A DNA stretch of 64,000 nucleotides, taken from positions 62,001 through 126,000 of the forward strand of contig NZ_SCFY01000012.1 of assembly GCF_007049795.1 (NCBI RefSeq), written 5' to 3'. Each line of letters starts with the position of its first letter. The first letter of the stretch is position 1. Below the pieces are notes generated by a model. It made no database searches, was not told the origin of the DNA, and saw only the letters and a program-made list of their open reading frames with translations. Source of the DNA: Ectopseudomonas mendocina (GTDB lineage Bacteria > Pseudomonadota > Gammaproteobacteria > Pseudomonadales > Pseudomonadaceae). Position numbers and translations under genes: made by a program. Shown here piece by piece: positions 18,451-27,011 of this stretch.

Positions 18451-18508
18451 TCACCCGTCCACCGACGTGTTTTCACGGTGGATGAAAAGCGCGTTATCCA
18501 CCCTACGC
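18451..18508. repeat. Palindromic repeat between dppB and dppC
   Basis: Inverted segments around TCCACCG ... CGGTGGA and a terminal ATCCACCCTACG. This is a GTAGGGTGGAT-type repeat common in Pseudomonas intergenic DNA. It lies inside the dpp transcript, between two genes that must be co-expressed. Confidence 0.5.
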
Positions 18509-18537
18509 AAACGATGTGGCTATGCATGGCGCCTTCC

Positions 18538-19548
18538 TTACTTCTGATGGCGAATACGTGGATTGGCCAGGCCATAGAGGATGTCCACGGTGAAGTTGAC
18601 CAGGATCACCAGGCAGGCGATCAGCAGAATGCCGTTTTGCACCACCGGGTAGTCTCGGGCACCGATGGCCTCGATCAACCACTTGCCGATGCCCGGCCAG
18701 GAGAAGATGGTTTCGGTCAGCACGGCACCGGCCAGCAGGGTGCCGACCTGCAGGCCGAACACGGTCAGCACCGGGATCAAGGCATTGCGCAGGCCATGCA
18801 CGAAGACTACGCGCGTCGGCGACAGGCCTTTGGCCCGCGCGGTGCGGATGTAGTCCTCGCGCAGCACTTCGAGCATGGCCGAGCGGGTCATGCGCGCGAT
18901 CACCGCCAGTGGGATGGTGCCGAGCACGATGGCCGGCAGGATCAGGTGGCGTAGGGCGTCGACGAAGGCGCCTGGCTCGTCGGACAGCAGTGTGTCGATC
19001 AGCATGAAGCCGGTGACCGGCGGGATGTCGTAGAGCAGGTCGATACGCCCTGAAACCGGTGTCCAGCCCAGGCCCACCGAGAAGAACATGATCAGCAGCA
19101 GGCCCCACCAGAAGATCGGCATGGAATAGCCGGTCAGGGCAATGCTCATCAAGCCGTGATCCAGCGGTGTGCCGCGCTTGAGTGCGGCGACCACCCCGGC
19201 GATCAGGCCCAGAGTGCCGGCGAACAGCAAAGCGGCCAGGGCCAGTTCGACGGTGGCGGGAAACAGGGTGAGAAACTCGTTCCACACGCTTTCACGCGAG
19301 CGCAGCGATTCGCCGAGGTTGCCGCTGGCGAGTTGGCCGATGTAGTCGAAGTACTGCTGGTACAACGGCTTGTTCAGCCCCAGACGCTCCATGGCCTGGG
19401 CGTGCATTTCCGGGTCGACGCGGCGTTCGCCCATCATCACTTCCACCGGGTCACCGGGGATCAGGCGGATCAGTGCGAAGGTCAGCAGGGTGACGCCGAA
19501 GAAGGTGGGGATCAGCAAGCCCAAGCGGCGTGCAATGAAGCTCAGCAT
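18538..19548 (-). CDS. dppB: Dipeptide ABC transporter permease DppB
   Basis: A 336-residue permease with six helices. The start MLSFIARRLGLLIPTFFGVTLLTFALIRLIPGDPVE is the OppB/DppB hallmark, followed by the periplasmic YFDYIGQLASGNLGES. DYIRTARAKGLSPTRVVFVHGLRN is the EAA loop. It forms the translocation path with DppC. The gene lies 177 bp downstream of dppA with a hairpin between them. Confidence 0.95.
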   Translation of the reverse strand: MLSFIARRLGLLIPTFFGVTLLTFALIRLIPGDPVEVMMGERRVDPEMHAQAMERLGLNKPLYQQYFDYIGQLASGNLGESLRSRESVWNEFLTLFPATVELALAALLFAGTLGLIAGVVAALKRGTPLDHGLMSIALTGYSMPIFWWGLLLIMFFSVGLGWTPVSGRIDLLYDIPPVTGFMLIDTLLSDEPGAFVDALRHLILPAIVLGTIPLAVIARMTRSAMLEVLREDYIRTARAKGLSPTRVVFVHGLRNALIPVLTVFGLQVGTLLAGAVLTETIFSWPGIGKWLIEAIGARDYPVVQNGILLIACLVILVNFTVDILYGLANPRIRHQK

Positions 19549-19639
19549 GGCGGTGGGTAACTCCTAATCAGAACGGTATCGAGCAGCCCGGAATTCTGGC
19601 GATTCCTTCGCACATGTTGCAGGTTAGCTGCTCGATCAC

Positions 19640-19670
19640 GACGTGCCCCGGGCATTTGCCTGGGGCGTCG
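19640..19670 (-). terminator. Hairpin between dppA and dppB
   Basis: A 10-bp GC-rich stem (GCCCCGGGCA at 19645-19654 with TGCCTGGGGC at 19656-19665) extended by GACG/CGTC at the base. There is no U-tract, so it more likely attenuates transcription or shields the dppA 3' end. That would give more binding protein than permease, as is common in such operons. Confidence 0.5.
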
Positions 19671-19725
19671 TTCGAGGGCGGTCGCGTAACGGCAGTCGGC
19701 GCAGCGGCGATCGCGCAAAGGGCTA

Positions 19726-21321
19726 TCAGTCGTTGCTGACACCGATGAAGCTGTTGCGGCCGAAGGGGCTGATCTGGAAGCCTTTGACGCTGCTGCGCAT
19801 CGGTTGGTAGACCGTGGAGTGAGCGATCGGCGTGATTGGCACTTCGCGCTTGAGTACGACCTGGGCCTGACGATACAGCTCGCTGCGTTGTTCCTGATCG
19901 GTCACGCGCTTGGCGGCGACCACCAGCTTGTCGTATTCGCTGTCGCACCACTTGGAGAAGTTGTTGCCGTCTACCGAGGCGCAGCCGTACAGGGTGCCGA
20001 GCCAGTTGTCCGGGTCACCGTTGTCGCCGGTCCAGCCGATCAGCATGGCGTCGTGCTCGCCGGCATGGGCACGCTTGATGTATTCGCCCCACTCGTAGCT
20101 GACGATGCGCGCCTTGATGCCGACCTTGGCCCAGTCGTTTTGCAGCATCTCGGCCATCAGCCGCGCATTGGGATTGTAGGGCCGCTGCACCGGCATGGCC
20201 CACAGGGTGATCTCGGTGCCTTCCTTGACGCCGGCAGCCTTGAGCAGCTCCTTGGCTTTTTCGGGGTCGTAGGCAGCATCCTTGATCGACTCGTCATAGG
20301 ACCATTGGGTCGGCGGCATGCCGTTCACAGCCAACTGACCCGCGCCCTGGTACACCGCGTCGATGATCGCGGCCTTGTTCACTGCCATGTCCAGCGCCTG
20401 ACGCACTTCGCGCTGGTCGAACGGCGCGCGGGTAACGTTGTAGGCGATGTAGCCGACGTTGTAGCCAGGCTCGGTCGGTACATTGAGATTCTTGTCGGCC
20501 TGCAGGCTCTGCAGGTCGGCAGGGCGCGGGTTGAGGGTGACGTGGCATTCACCGGCGCGCAGCTTCTGCGCACGTACCGAGGCGTCGGTGTTGATGGAGA
20601 AGATCAGGTTGTCGATCTTCACATGCTCCGGGGCCCAGTATTGCGTGTTGCCCTTGAAGCGGATCACCGCGTCCTTCTGATAGCGGCTGAACACGAACGG
20701 CCCGGTGCCGATGGGCTTCTGGTTGATCTCGGCGGCCTTGCCGGCCTTGAGCAACTGGTCGGCGTATTCGGCCGAGTGTATCGCGGCAAAGCTCATCGCC
20801 AGGTTCTGTACGAAGGCGGCGTCGACGGCATTGAGGGTGAAGACCACGGTCATGTCGTCGGTCTTCTCGATCTTGGCGATGTTCTTGTCCAGTCCCATGT
20901 CCGTGAAGTAGGGAAACTCGCTGGGGTAGGCCTGGCGGAACGGATGGTTGCGATCGAGCATGCGCTGGTAAGTGAATAGCACATCGTCGGCGTTGAAGTC
21001 GCGAGTCGGCTTGAAGTAGTCGGTGCTGTGGAACTTGACCCCTTCGCGCAAGTGGAAGGTGTAGGTCAGGCCGTCTTCGCTGATGTCCCAGGAGCTGGCC
21101 AGCGACGGTTGTGCCTTGGTGCCGCCGCGCTCGAATTCGGCGAGGCGGTTGAAGATGGTTTCCGAGGCCGCATCGAAGTCGGTACCGGTGGTGTACTGGC
21201 CGGGGTCGAAACCACCCGGGCTGCCTTCGGAGCAATACACCAGGTTGTTGGCGTGGGCGAACGAAGCACTGGTGAGCAGGCCAGCGGTGAGCAGTGCCTT
21301 GCACAGGGGGGACATACGCAT
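19726..21321 (-). CDS. dppA: Dipeptide-binding periplasmic protein DppA (dppB-linked copy)
   Basis: A 531-residue solute-binding protein (SBP family 5) that delivers peptides to DppBC. The signal peptide is MRMSPLCKALLTAGLLTSASFAHA, with mature start NNLVYCSEGSPGGFDPGQ. PIGTGPFVFSRYQKDAVIRF is the family signature, and WTGDNGDPDNW the ligand-pocket segment of the DppA subgroup. It is one of three paralogs here and most like the one at 25188. It has its own promoter (TTGACC-17 bp-TAATTT at 21439-21411) and is the first gene of the importer operon. Confidence 0.94.
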   Translation of the reverse strand: MRMSPLCKALLTAGLLTSASFAHANNLVYCSEGSPGGFDPGQYTTGTDFDAASETIFNRLAEFERGGTKAQPSLASSWDISEDGLTYTFHLREGVKFHSTDYFKPTRDFNADDVLFTYQRMLDRNHPFRQAYPSEFPYFTDMGLDKNIAKIEKTDDMTVVFTLNAVDAAFVQNLAMSFAAIHSAEYADQLLKAGKAAEINQKPIGTGPFVFSRYQKDAVIRFKGNTQYWAPEHVKIDNLIFSINTDASVRAQKLRAGECHVTLNPRPADLQSLQADKNLNVPTEPGYNVGYIAYNVTRAPFDQREVRQALDMAVNKAAIIDAVYQGAGQLAVNGMPPTQWSYDESIKDAAYDPEKAKELLKAAGVKEGTEITLWAMPVQRPYNPNARLMAEMLQNDWAKVGIKARIVSYEWGEYIKRAHAGEHDAMLIGWTGDNGDPDNWLGTLYGCASVDGNNFSKWCDSEYDKLVVAAKRVTDQEQRSELYRQAQVVLKREVPITPIAHSTVYQPMRSSVKGFQISPFGRNSFIGVSND

Positions 21322-21410
21322 GCGAACCTCTTTTTCTTTTTTTGTTCGCGCCTGGGTATGGCGCGAGCTCGGAATGCGGTGAAGGCGGGTAGCCCACCGG
21401 GTCGGTCCCG

Positions 21411-21439
21411 AAATTAAGTCATGCTGAAATTGCGGTCAA
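21411..21439 (-). promoter_or_regulatory. Promoter of dppA (PsdR-type)
   Basis: On the minus strand, -35 TTGACC (21439-21434), a 17-bp spacer and -10 TAATTT (21416-21411). The spacer contains AATTTCAGC followed by ATGACT, closely matching the mdpA promoter at 22159-22187, which suggests the same repressor acts on both. Confidence 0.65.
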
Positions 21440-21493
21440 CAAAAATTAAGCAGCACTAACATTGCGCATATTCGCCCTGAATTGGGGCGAAAA

Positions 21494-22060
21494 TCACTCG
21501 TTGGAGGGGTGATCGCCGAAAAGCGCCATGGTGGTCATGGTCAGCACTTCGGCCGGTGCATCGGCGTTATTGGCCAGGCGATGCAGCTTGCCGGCATCGA
21601 AATGCACCGAGTCACCGGGGCCAAGGGGGTAGTCGCGACCCTCGATGGTGTAGACGATCTGCCCGCTGAGCACGTAGGAGAATTCCACGCCTTCATGCGC
21701 GATCAGTTCCGACTGATAGCCCACCGGAATGTTCATTTTTACCGCGTTGATCGAATTGCCGGGAAATGAACTGGACAGGCGCTCGTAGGCCAGCAACTGG
21801 CCGCCTACGGTGTAGCGCACCCGTTCGTTGACGTGAGAATCCGGTTGCGCCTGAGTGGGTTGGTCGAACAACACGTTGAGCGGTACATCCAGCGACTTGG
21901 CGATGCTCGCCAGCGACGACAGCGATACGCCAGTCAGGTTGCGCTCTGCCTGGGACAGGAAGCTGGCGGTCAGACCAGCGTCTGCCGCTACCTGATTGAG
22001 GGTCTTGCCGGCGGCGCGCCGGTAGCGGCGCAAGCGTTCGCCAATGCGATCTGCGGTCAT
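21494..22060 (-). CDS. psdR: XRE-cupin transcriptional repressor PsdR
   Basis: A 188-residue regulator with an N-terminal XRE helix-turn-helix (about 8-62, with TLNQVAADAGLTASFLSQAERN) and a C-terminal cupin (about 95-180, with HEGVEFSYVLSGQIVYTIEGRDY and GDSVHFDAGKLHRL). In P. aeruginosa PsdR represses the neighbouring dpp genes and the peptidase mdpA, and psdR mutants are selected during growth on casein. The same neighbours are found here. The start is uncertain: ATG 22060 matches the usual protein start but has no ribosome site, and a 13-codon longer frame exists. It is divergent from mdpA; the operator is described at 22136-22185. Confidence 0.9.
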   Translation of the reverse strand: MTADRIGERLRRYRRAAGKTLNQVAADAGLTASFLSQAERNLTGVSLSSLASIAKSLDVPLNVLFDQPTQAQPDSHVNERVRYTVGGQLLAYERLSSSFPGNSINAVKMNIPVGYQSELIAHEGVEFSYVLSGQIVYTIEGRDYPLGPGDSVHFDAGKLHRLANNADAPAEVLTMTTMALFGDHPSNE

Positions 22061-22135
22061 GGAGGTGGCTCGCTGTTCGGGTCCGCGCAGTATACCCATG
22101 AGGTGCAGGGACTTCAGCCTGGTGCGGGCGAGCTT

Positions 22136-22187
22136 TTTAAGTCCAACTGAAAAAAGTTTTGACCAAAATTTAAGTTGGACTTAAATT
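22136..22187 (+). promoter_or_regulatory. mdpA promoter embedded in a 13-bp perfect inverted repeat (likely PsdR operator)
   Basis: The arms TTTAAGTCCAACT (22136-22148) and AGTTGGACTTAAA (22173-22185) are exact reverse complements 24 bp apart. The promoter -35 TTGACC (22159-22164) lies between the arms, and -10 TAAATT (22182-22187) overlaps the right arm with a 17-bp spacer. A repressor bound to both arms would block RNA polymerase. PsdR is the obvious candidate; binding itself is not shown by the sequence. Confidence 0.7.
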
Positions 22188-22248
22188 TTGCCGCAACCGA
22201 ATTGCCCGGTGACGATGGTCGTCGTGGGCGCCAGACGAGGATGTGCAG

Positions 22249-23478
22249 ATGACACTGGGAGTGGGTGGCAGTACGCCGGAGCAGGCTTTGGCGCGCCTGC
22301 AGAACATGATGGCCGGCGCGCAGCCGATCACTGAGGCGCAATACCAGGCGCGCATCACCCGCGCTCAGGCGCTGATGCGCGAGCAGGACATCGCCGTGCT
22401 GTTTCTGGCTGCCGGCAGCAACCTGCAGTACTTCACCGGCGTGCAGTGGCATCCCAGCGAGCGCATGGTCGGGGCGATTCTGCCGGCCAGCGGTGCGCTG
22501 GAGTATCTGGCGCCGGCGTTCGAGGAGGGCACGGTGCGCGACTTTCAGGTCGTGCCTGGCGTGATCAATACCTGGCAAGAGCACGAAAGCCCCTATGCAC
22601 TATTTCTGAACTGCCTGAAGCGTCTGGCGGAATTGCCCAAAGATGGTGCGCAGCCGAAGGTAGGTCTTTGTTCTTCTTTGCCTTTTTTCATGTTTGAAGG
22701 CATTCGCCAGCTGACCAGCGGTTATCGCTTCGTCGATGCCGGCAGCGTCACCACGGTCTGTCGCCAAGCCAAATCGCCAGCCGAAATCGCCCTGATGCAG
22801 CGTGCCAAGGACATGACCCTGGAAGTGCACAAGGCTGCCGCGAGCATCCTCCATGAAGGTATCAGCACGACTGAAGTTGCCGAGTTCATCCATCAGGCGC
22901 ACCGCCGCGTCGGAGCGCCCGGCTCGACCTTCTGCATCGTGCTGTTCGGCGCCGCCAGTGCCTTTCCGCATGGGGTCAAGCACGCGCAGCGGCTCAAGGA
23001 CGGCGACATGGTGCTGATAGACACCGGCTGCAAGGTGCACGGTTACCTGTCGGATATAACCCGCAGCTACGTCTTCGGCACGCCCAGTGCGCGTCAGCGC
23101 GAATTCTGGGACAAGGAGAAAGCCGCTCAGCAAGCTGCCTTCGAAGCCGCCGTGCTCGGCGCGCCCTGTTCGTCGGTGGACGCGGCGGCACGGCATAGCC
23201 TGGAGGCGGCAGGGCTTGGGCCTGGCTACAACTTGCCAGGTTTGCCGCACCGTACGGGGCACGGCATCGGCCTGGACATTCACGAAGGGCCGTACCTGGT
23301 CGGCGGCGATGACACCCCGTTGGCAGAGGGCATGTGCTTCAGCAACGAGCCGATGATCTGCGTGCCGGGCGAGTTCGGCATCCGCCTCGAAGATCACTTC
23401 TACATGACCGCCGACGGCCCGCGCTGGTTTACCCAGCCCAGTCATTCGGTGGACGACCCCTTCGGCCTGGGCGTTTAA
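22249..23478 (+). CDS. mdpA: M24-family Xaa-Pro metallo-(di)peptidase MdpA
   Basis: A 409-residue creatinase/aminopeptidase-P-fold enzyme. The N-terminal domain ends near residue 165; the pita-bread catalytic domain has metal ligands in LIDTGCKVHGYLSDITRSY (two Asp), RTGHGIGLDIHE (His), CFSNEP (Glu) and GIRLEDHF (Glu). No signal peptide is present, so it should act in the cytoplasm on peptides brought in by Dpp. I chose ATG 22249 because ACGAGG ends 8 bp upstream; a GTG lies two codons earlier. In P. aeruginosa the ortholog is in the PsdR regulon. Confidence 0.9.
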   Translation: MTLGVGGSTPEQALARLQNMMAGAQPITEAQYQARITRAQALMREQDIAVLFLAAGSNLQYFTGVQWHPSERMVGAILPASGALEYLAPAFEEGTVRDFQVVPGVINTWQEHESPYALFLNCLKRLAELPKDGAQPKVGLCSSLPFFMFEGIRQLTSGYRFVDAGSVTTVCRQAKSPAEIALMQRAKDMTLEVHKAAASILHEGISTTEVAEFIHQAHRRVGAPGSTFCIVLFGAASAFPHGVKHAQRLKDGDMVLIDTGCKVHGYLSDITRSYVFGTPSARQREFWDKEKAAQQAAFEAAVLGAPCSSVDAAARHSLEAAGLGPGYNLPGLPHRTGHGIGLDIHEGPYLVGGDDTPLAEGMCFSNEPMICVPGEFGIRLEDHFYMTADGPRWFTQPSHSVDDPFGLGV

Positions 23479-23531
23479 CCACGCCTAGGTCGGGTTCGTA
23501 GGCGCTTTCATCACGCTTGAGCCATGGCTGC

Positions 23532-25127
23532 TCATGGCACGTTCACCTTGGAAAAGTTGTTCGAGCCCATCGGGCTGAGTACGAAGCCTTCGACGCCCTT
23601 GCGCAACGCTGCGAACTGTTTCGGGTGGGCCAGGGCGATCCACGGCGCCTGCTCATGGAAGATCGTCAGGGCCTGGCGATACAGCGCGGCGCGTTTGCTC
23701 TGCTCGGGTTCGCGGCGTGCCTGGGTGATCAGGGCATCGAAGGTCTTGTCGCACCACCCGGCCTGGTTCTCGCCGCTCTCGGCCGCGGCGCAGGACAGGT
23801 TGGGGGTGAGGAAGTTGTCCGGGTCACCGTTGTCACCGGCCCAGCCCATGAATACCAGGTCGTGCTCACCGTTCTTGGCGCGCTTGATCAGCTCGCCCCA
23901 CTCGAACACGCGAATATCGCTGCGAATGCCGATGGCGGCGAGATCGGCCTGCAGCATCTGTGCGCCAATACCAGGGTTGGGGTTGGTTGGCCCGCCACCG
24001 GGGCGGGTCCAGATCGACAGGGCGAAGCCATCGGCGTGACCGGCCTCGGCCAGCAACTGGCGGGCGCGTTCGGGATCGTGCGGCCAGTCCTGCAGCGTGT
24101 CGTCGTGGCCCCACAGGGTAGCCGGGTAGGGCGCCACGGCCGGCGTGGCATTGCCTTCGCCATACTGCGCGCGAATGTAGGCGGCCTTGTCGAAGGCCAG
24201 GTTCAGCGCCTGGCGCACGCGCACGTCGTCCAGCGGCGGATGACGGGTATTGATGCCGATATAGGCGGTGAGCAGCGAGTCCAGCTCCAGCACCTGCAGT
24301 TTCGGGTCGGCCTTCATGGCCGGGATGTCGACGGGGCGTGGGAACAGGGTGATCTGACAGTCGCCGGCCTTGAGCCGTTGCTGGCGCACGTTGGGCTCGG
24401 GGGTGATGGCCAGTATCAGGCGCTCGACCTGCGGCGCGCCATTCCAGTAATCCGGGTTGCCGCGAAAGCGTACCTGGGCGTCCTTGGCGTAGCGCTCGAA
24501 CACGAAAGGCCCGGTGCCGATGGGGGCATTGTTCAGGCGTTCGGGGGTATTCGTTGCGAGCAGGTGCTCGGCATACTCGGCCGAATAGATCGAGGCGAAG
24601 CCCATGGCCAGATTGGCCAGGAAGGGCGCCTCAGGGTGTTTGAGGACGAAGCGCACTCGATGCTCGTCGAGCTTGTCGATGCGCTCGATCAGCTGCGCCA
24701 GGCCCATGGCCTCGGCATAGGGGAAGCCGCGCAGCGACAACTTGTGCCAGGGATGTGCTGGGTCGAGCTGGCGCTGGAAACTCCATAGCACGTCATCGGC
24801 ATTGAGCTCACGAGTCGGGCTGAAGCCCTGGTTGGCATGGAATTTCACTCCCTGGCGCAGGGTGAAGGTGTAGCTCAGACCGTCATCGGCTATTTCCCAG
24901 CTTTCTGCCAATGCCGGGACGATTTCGGTGCTGCCGGGGGCGAAGTCCACCAAGCGTTCGAACAGGGTTTCCGCCGTTGCATCGGCGGTGGTGGCTGCGG
25001 TGTATTGAACGATGTCGAAGCCTTCCGGGCTGGCTTCGCTGCAGACCACCAGGTTGGCCGCCTGGGCCTGCGCGGCAAGCAGCGCGGCAAACAGCAAACT
25101 GCCGCGCAGAAGGGGAAAGGTAGGCAT
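23532..25127 (-). CDS. DppA-like peptide-binding protein (paralog 2)
   Basis: A 531-residue SBP family 5 protein, with signal peptide MPTFPLLRGSLLFAALLAAQAQA and mature start ANLVVCSEASPEGFD. The signature APIGTGPFVFERYAKDAQVRF and pocket segment WAGDNGDPDNFL are present. It is clearly more diverged from the other two copies than they are from each other, so it probably binds a different peptide set. The start is set by AGGAGCC before ATG 25127. It lies 60 bp downstream of the third paralog on the same strand and is probably co-transcribed with it. It has no permease partner of its own here and likely shares DppBCDF. Confidence 0.93.
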   Translation of the reverse strand: MPTFPLLRGSLLFAALLAAQAQAANLVVCSEASPEGFDIVQYTAATTADATAETLFERLVDFAPGSTEIVPALAESWEIADDGLSYTFTLRQGVKFHANQGFSPTRELNADDVLWSFQRQLDPAHPWHKLSLRGFPYAEAMGLAQLIERIDKLDEHRVRFVLKHPEAPFLANLAMGFASIYSAEYAEHLLATNTPERLNNAPIGTGPFVFERYAKDAQVRFRGNPDYWNGAPQVERLILAITPEPNVRQQRLKAGDCQITLFPRPVDIPAMKADPKLQVLELDSLLTAYIGINTRHPPLDDVRVRQALNLAFDKAAYIRAQYGEGNATPAVAPYPATLWGHDDTLQDWPHDPERARQLLAEAGHADGFALSIWTRPGGGPTNPNPGIGAQMLQADLAAIGIRSDIRVFEWGELIKRAKNGEHDLVFMGWAGDNGDPDNFLTPNLSCAAAESGENQAGWCDKTFDALITQARREPEQSKRAALYRQALTIFHEQAPWIALAHPKQFAALRKGVEGFVLSPMGSNNFSKVNVP

Positions 25128-25187
25128 GCTGGCTCCTGGTTGAACGTCCTGCAATCGGCGCCCCTTCAAGGGCGCCGATGCAGATTG

Positions 25188-26786
25188 TTACTTGCCGATA
25201 CCTACACCATAGAACGAGTTGATGCCGAACGGACTGATACGGAAGTCCTGCACTTCCTTGCGCATCGGTTGGTACACGGTGGAGTGGGCCAGCGGAGTGA
25301 TCGGCACCTCGCGCTTGAGGATCACCTGCGCCTGTTTGTACAGCTCGGTGCGTTCGGCTACGTCGGTGGTGCGTTTGGCGGCCTTGACCAGCTTGTCGTA
25401 GTCCTCGAAGCACCATTTGGAGAAGTTGTTGCCGTCGACCGCGTCGCAGCCATAAAGGGTGCCGAGCCAGTTGTCGGGATCACCGTTGTCGCCGCTCCAG
25501 CCGATCAGCATGGCGTCGTGCTCGCCGGCCTTGGCGCGCTTGAGGTATTCGCCCCACTCGTAGGTGACGATGCGTGCCTTGATGCCGATCTTGGCCCAGT
25601 CAGCCTGCAGGATCTCGGCGATCTGCTTGGCGTTGGGGTTGTACGGGCGCTGTACCGGCATGGCCCACAAGGTGATCTCGGTGCCTTCCTTGACGCCTGC
25701 AGCTGTGAGCAGCTCCTTGGCTTTTTTCGGGTCGAAGGCCGGGTCCTTGATGTCTTCGTTATACGACCACTGGGTCGGCGGCATACCGTTGACGGCCAAC
25801 TGCCCGGCGTTCTGGTAAACGGCGTCGAGAATTGCCTGCTTGTTCACCGCCATGTCCAGCGCCTGGCGCACTTCCAGTTTGTCGAACGGTGGGTGGGTAA
25901 CGTTGTAGGCGATGTAGCCGACGTTGAAACCAGCCTGCTCGGGCATCTTCAGCTTGGCGTCCTGCTGCAGCGAGGCGATGTCGGCCGGGCGCGGGAACAG
26001 GGTGACATGGCATTCGCCGGCACGCAGTTTCTGCATGCGCACGGACGAGTCGGTATTGATGGCGAAGATCAGGTTGTCGACCTTTACATCCTCGGGCTTC
26101 CAGTAGTCCTGATTACCCTTGTAACGGATCACCGCGTCCTTCTGGTAGCGGCTGAACACGAAGGGGCCGGTGCCGATGGGTTTCTGGTTGATGTCAGCGG
26201 CCTTGCCGGCTTTAAGCAACTGGTCTGCGTACTCGGCGGACTGGATCGAGGCAAAGCTCATCGCCAGGTTCTGCACGAAGGCGGCGTCCACTTCGTTGAG
26301 AGTGACGCGCACGGTCATGTCGTCGAGCTTCTCCAGCTTGGCGATGTTGCTGTCCATGCCCATGTCGGTGAAGTAGGGAAACTCGGTGGGGTATGCCTTA
26401 CGGAATGGGTGGTCCTTGTCGAGCATGCGGCCAAAGGTGAATAGCACGTCGTCGGCATTGAACTCGCGGCTGGGTTTGAAGTAATCGGTGGTGTGGAATT
26501 TCACCCCGGGGCGCAGTTTGAAGGTGTAGGTCAGGCCGTCGTCGGACACTTCCCAGCTTTGCGCCAGGCCGGGCTCGACCTTGGTGCCGCCGCGCTCGAA
26601 CTGGGTCAGGCGGTTGAAGATGGTTTCCGCGGCGGCGTCGAAATCGGTTCCGGTGGTGTACAGGCCTGGGTCGAAACCGGCCGGGCTGCCTTCGGAACAG
26701 AACACCAGGTTGGCGGCGCTGGCGAGGGGGGCGCTGGCGATCAGTCCAGCGGTAAGTAAAGCCTGGATAACGGCGTTCTTGCGCAT
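25188..26786 (-). CDS. DppA-like peptide-binding protein (paralog 3)
   Basis: A 532-residue SBP family 5 protein, very similar to the dppB-linked DppA along its whole length (shared FDPGLYTTGTDFDAA and WSGDNGDPDNWLGTLYGC). The signal peptide is MRKNAVIQALLTAGLIASAPLASA. The long upstream frame extension is not credible; ATG 26786 has GAGG upstream. It is first in a two-gene unit with paralog 2. The leader carries a sigma-54-like promoter (26870-26851) and an upstream palindrome, so its control probably differs from that of dppA. Confidence 0.93.
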   Translation of the reverse strand: MRKNAVIQALLTAGLIASAPLASAANLVFCSEGSPAGFDPGLYTTGTDFDAAAETIFNRLTQFERGGTKVEPGLAQSWEVSDDGLTYTFKLRPGVKFHTTDYFKPSREFNADDVLFTFGRMLDKDHPFRKAYPTEFPYFTDMGMDSNIAKLEKLDDMTVRVTLNEVDAAFVQNLAMSFASIQSAEYADQLLKAGKAADINQKPIGTGPFVFSRYQKDAVIRYKGNQDYWKPEDVKVDNLIFAINTDSSVRMQKLRAGECHVTLFPRPADIASLQQDAKLKMPEQAGFNVGYIAYNVTHPPFDKLEVRQALDMAVNKQAILDAVYQNAGQLAVNGMPPTQWSYNEDIKDPAFDPKKAKELLTAAGVKEGTEITLWAMPVQRPYNPNAKQIAEILQADWAKIGIKARIVTYEWGEYLKRAKAGEHDAMLIGWSGDNGDPDNWLGTLYGCDAVDGNNFSKWCFEDYDKLVKAAKRTTDVAERTELYKQAQVILKREVPITPLAHSTVYQPMRKEVQDFRISPFGINSFYGVGIGK

Positions 26787-26850
26787 CTTGACCTCATCGT
26801 TGTTGTGGTTGTGGTCCTTGAGGAGTCTCTTGTAGAAACCACCAACGAAA

Positions 26851-26870
26851 CTATGCAGGCCTTGTGCCTG
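26851..26870 (-). promoter_or_regulatory. Candidate sigma-54 (-24/-12) promoter of the paralog 3-2 unit
   Basis: The minus strand reads CAGGCACAAGGCCTGCATAG, with GG and GC exactly 10 bp apart. It matches the RpoN consensus (YTGGCACGRNNNTTGCW) except at three positions. The predicted start near 26841 leaves a leader of about 55 nt. No competing sigma-70 promoter was obvious. rpoN itself is at 51739 in this window. Confidence 0.45.
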
Positions 26871-26906
26871 AGGCAAGAGGAGCGCCGTGTGGAAAATGGT
26901 TAGCGC

Positions 26907-26918
26907 TACAGCGCTGTA
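26907..26918. promoter_or_regulatory. 12-bp palindrome upstream of the sigma-54-like promoter
   Basis: TACAGCGCTGTA is perfectly self-complementary. It sits about 66-77 bp upstream of the predicted start of the paralog 3 transcript, a normal distance for an enhancer-type activator site. The binding protein is unknown. Confidence 0.4.
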
Positions 26919-26961
26919 ATTTGCTGTCGCATTTATGAAAAATTTGCAGAGAAAAGATGGC

Positions 26962-26989
26962 AAAACGCCGTTATCTGGCGATAACGGCG
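26962..26989 (-). terminator. Rho-independent terminator of the SIMPL-domain gene
   Basis: A 10-bp perfect stem, CGCCGTTATC (26966-26975) with GATAACGGCG (26980-26989), and a 4-nt loop. On the minus strand it is followed by TTTT (26965-26962). Confidence 0.75.
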
Positions 26990-27011
26990 CTGCTTTGTTG
27001 CGGAGCGTGGT

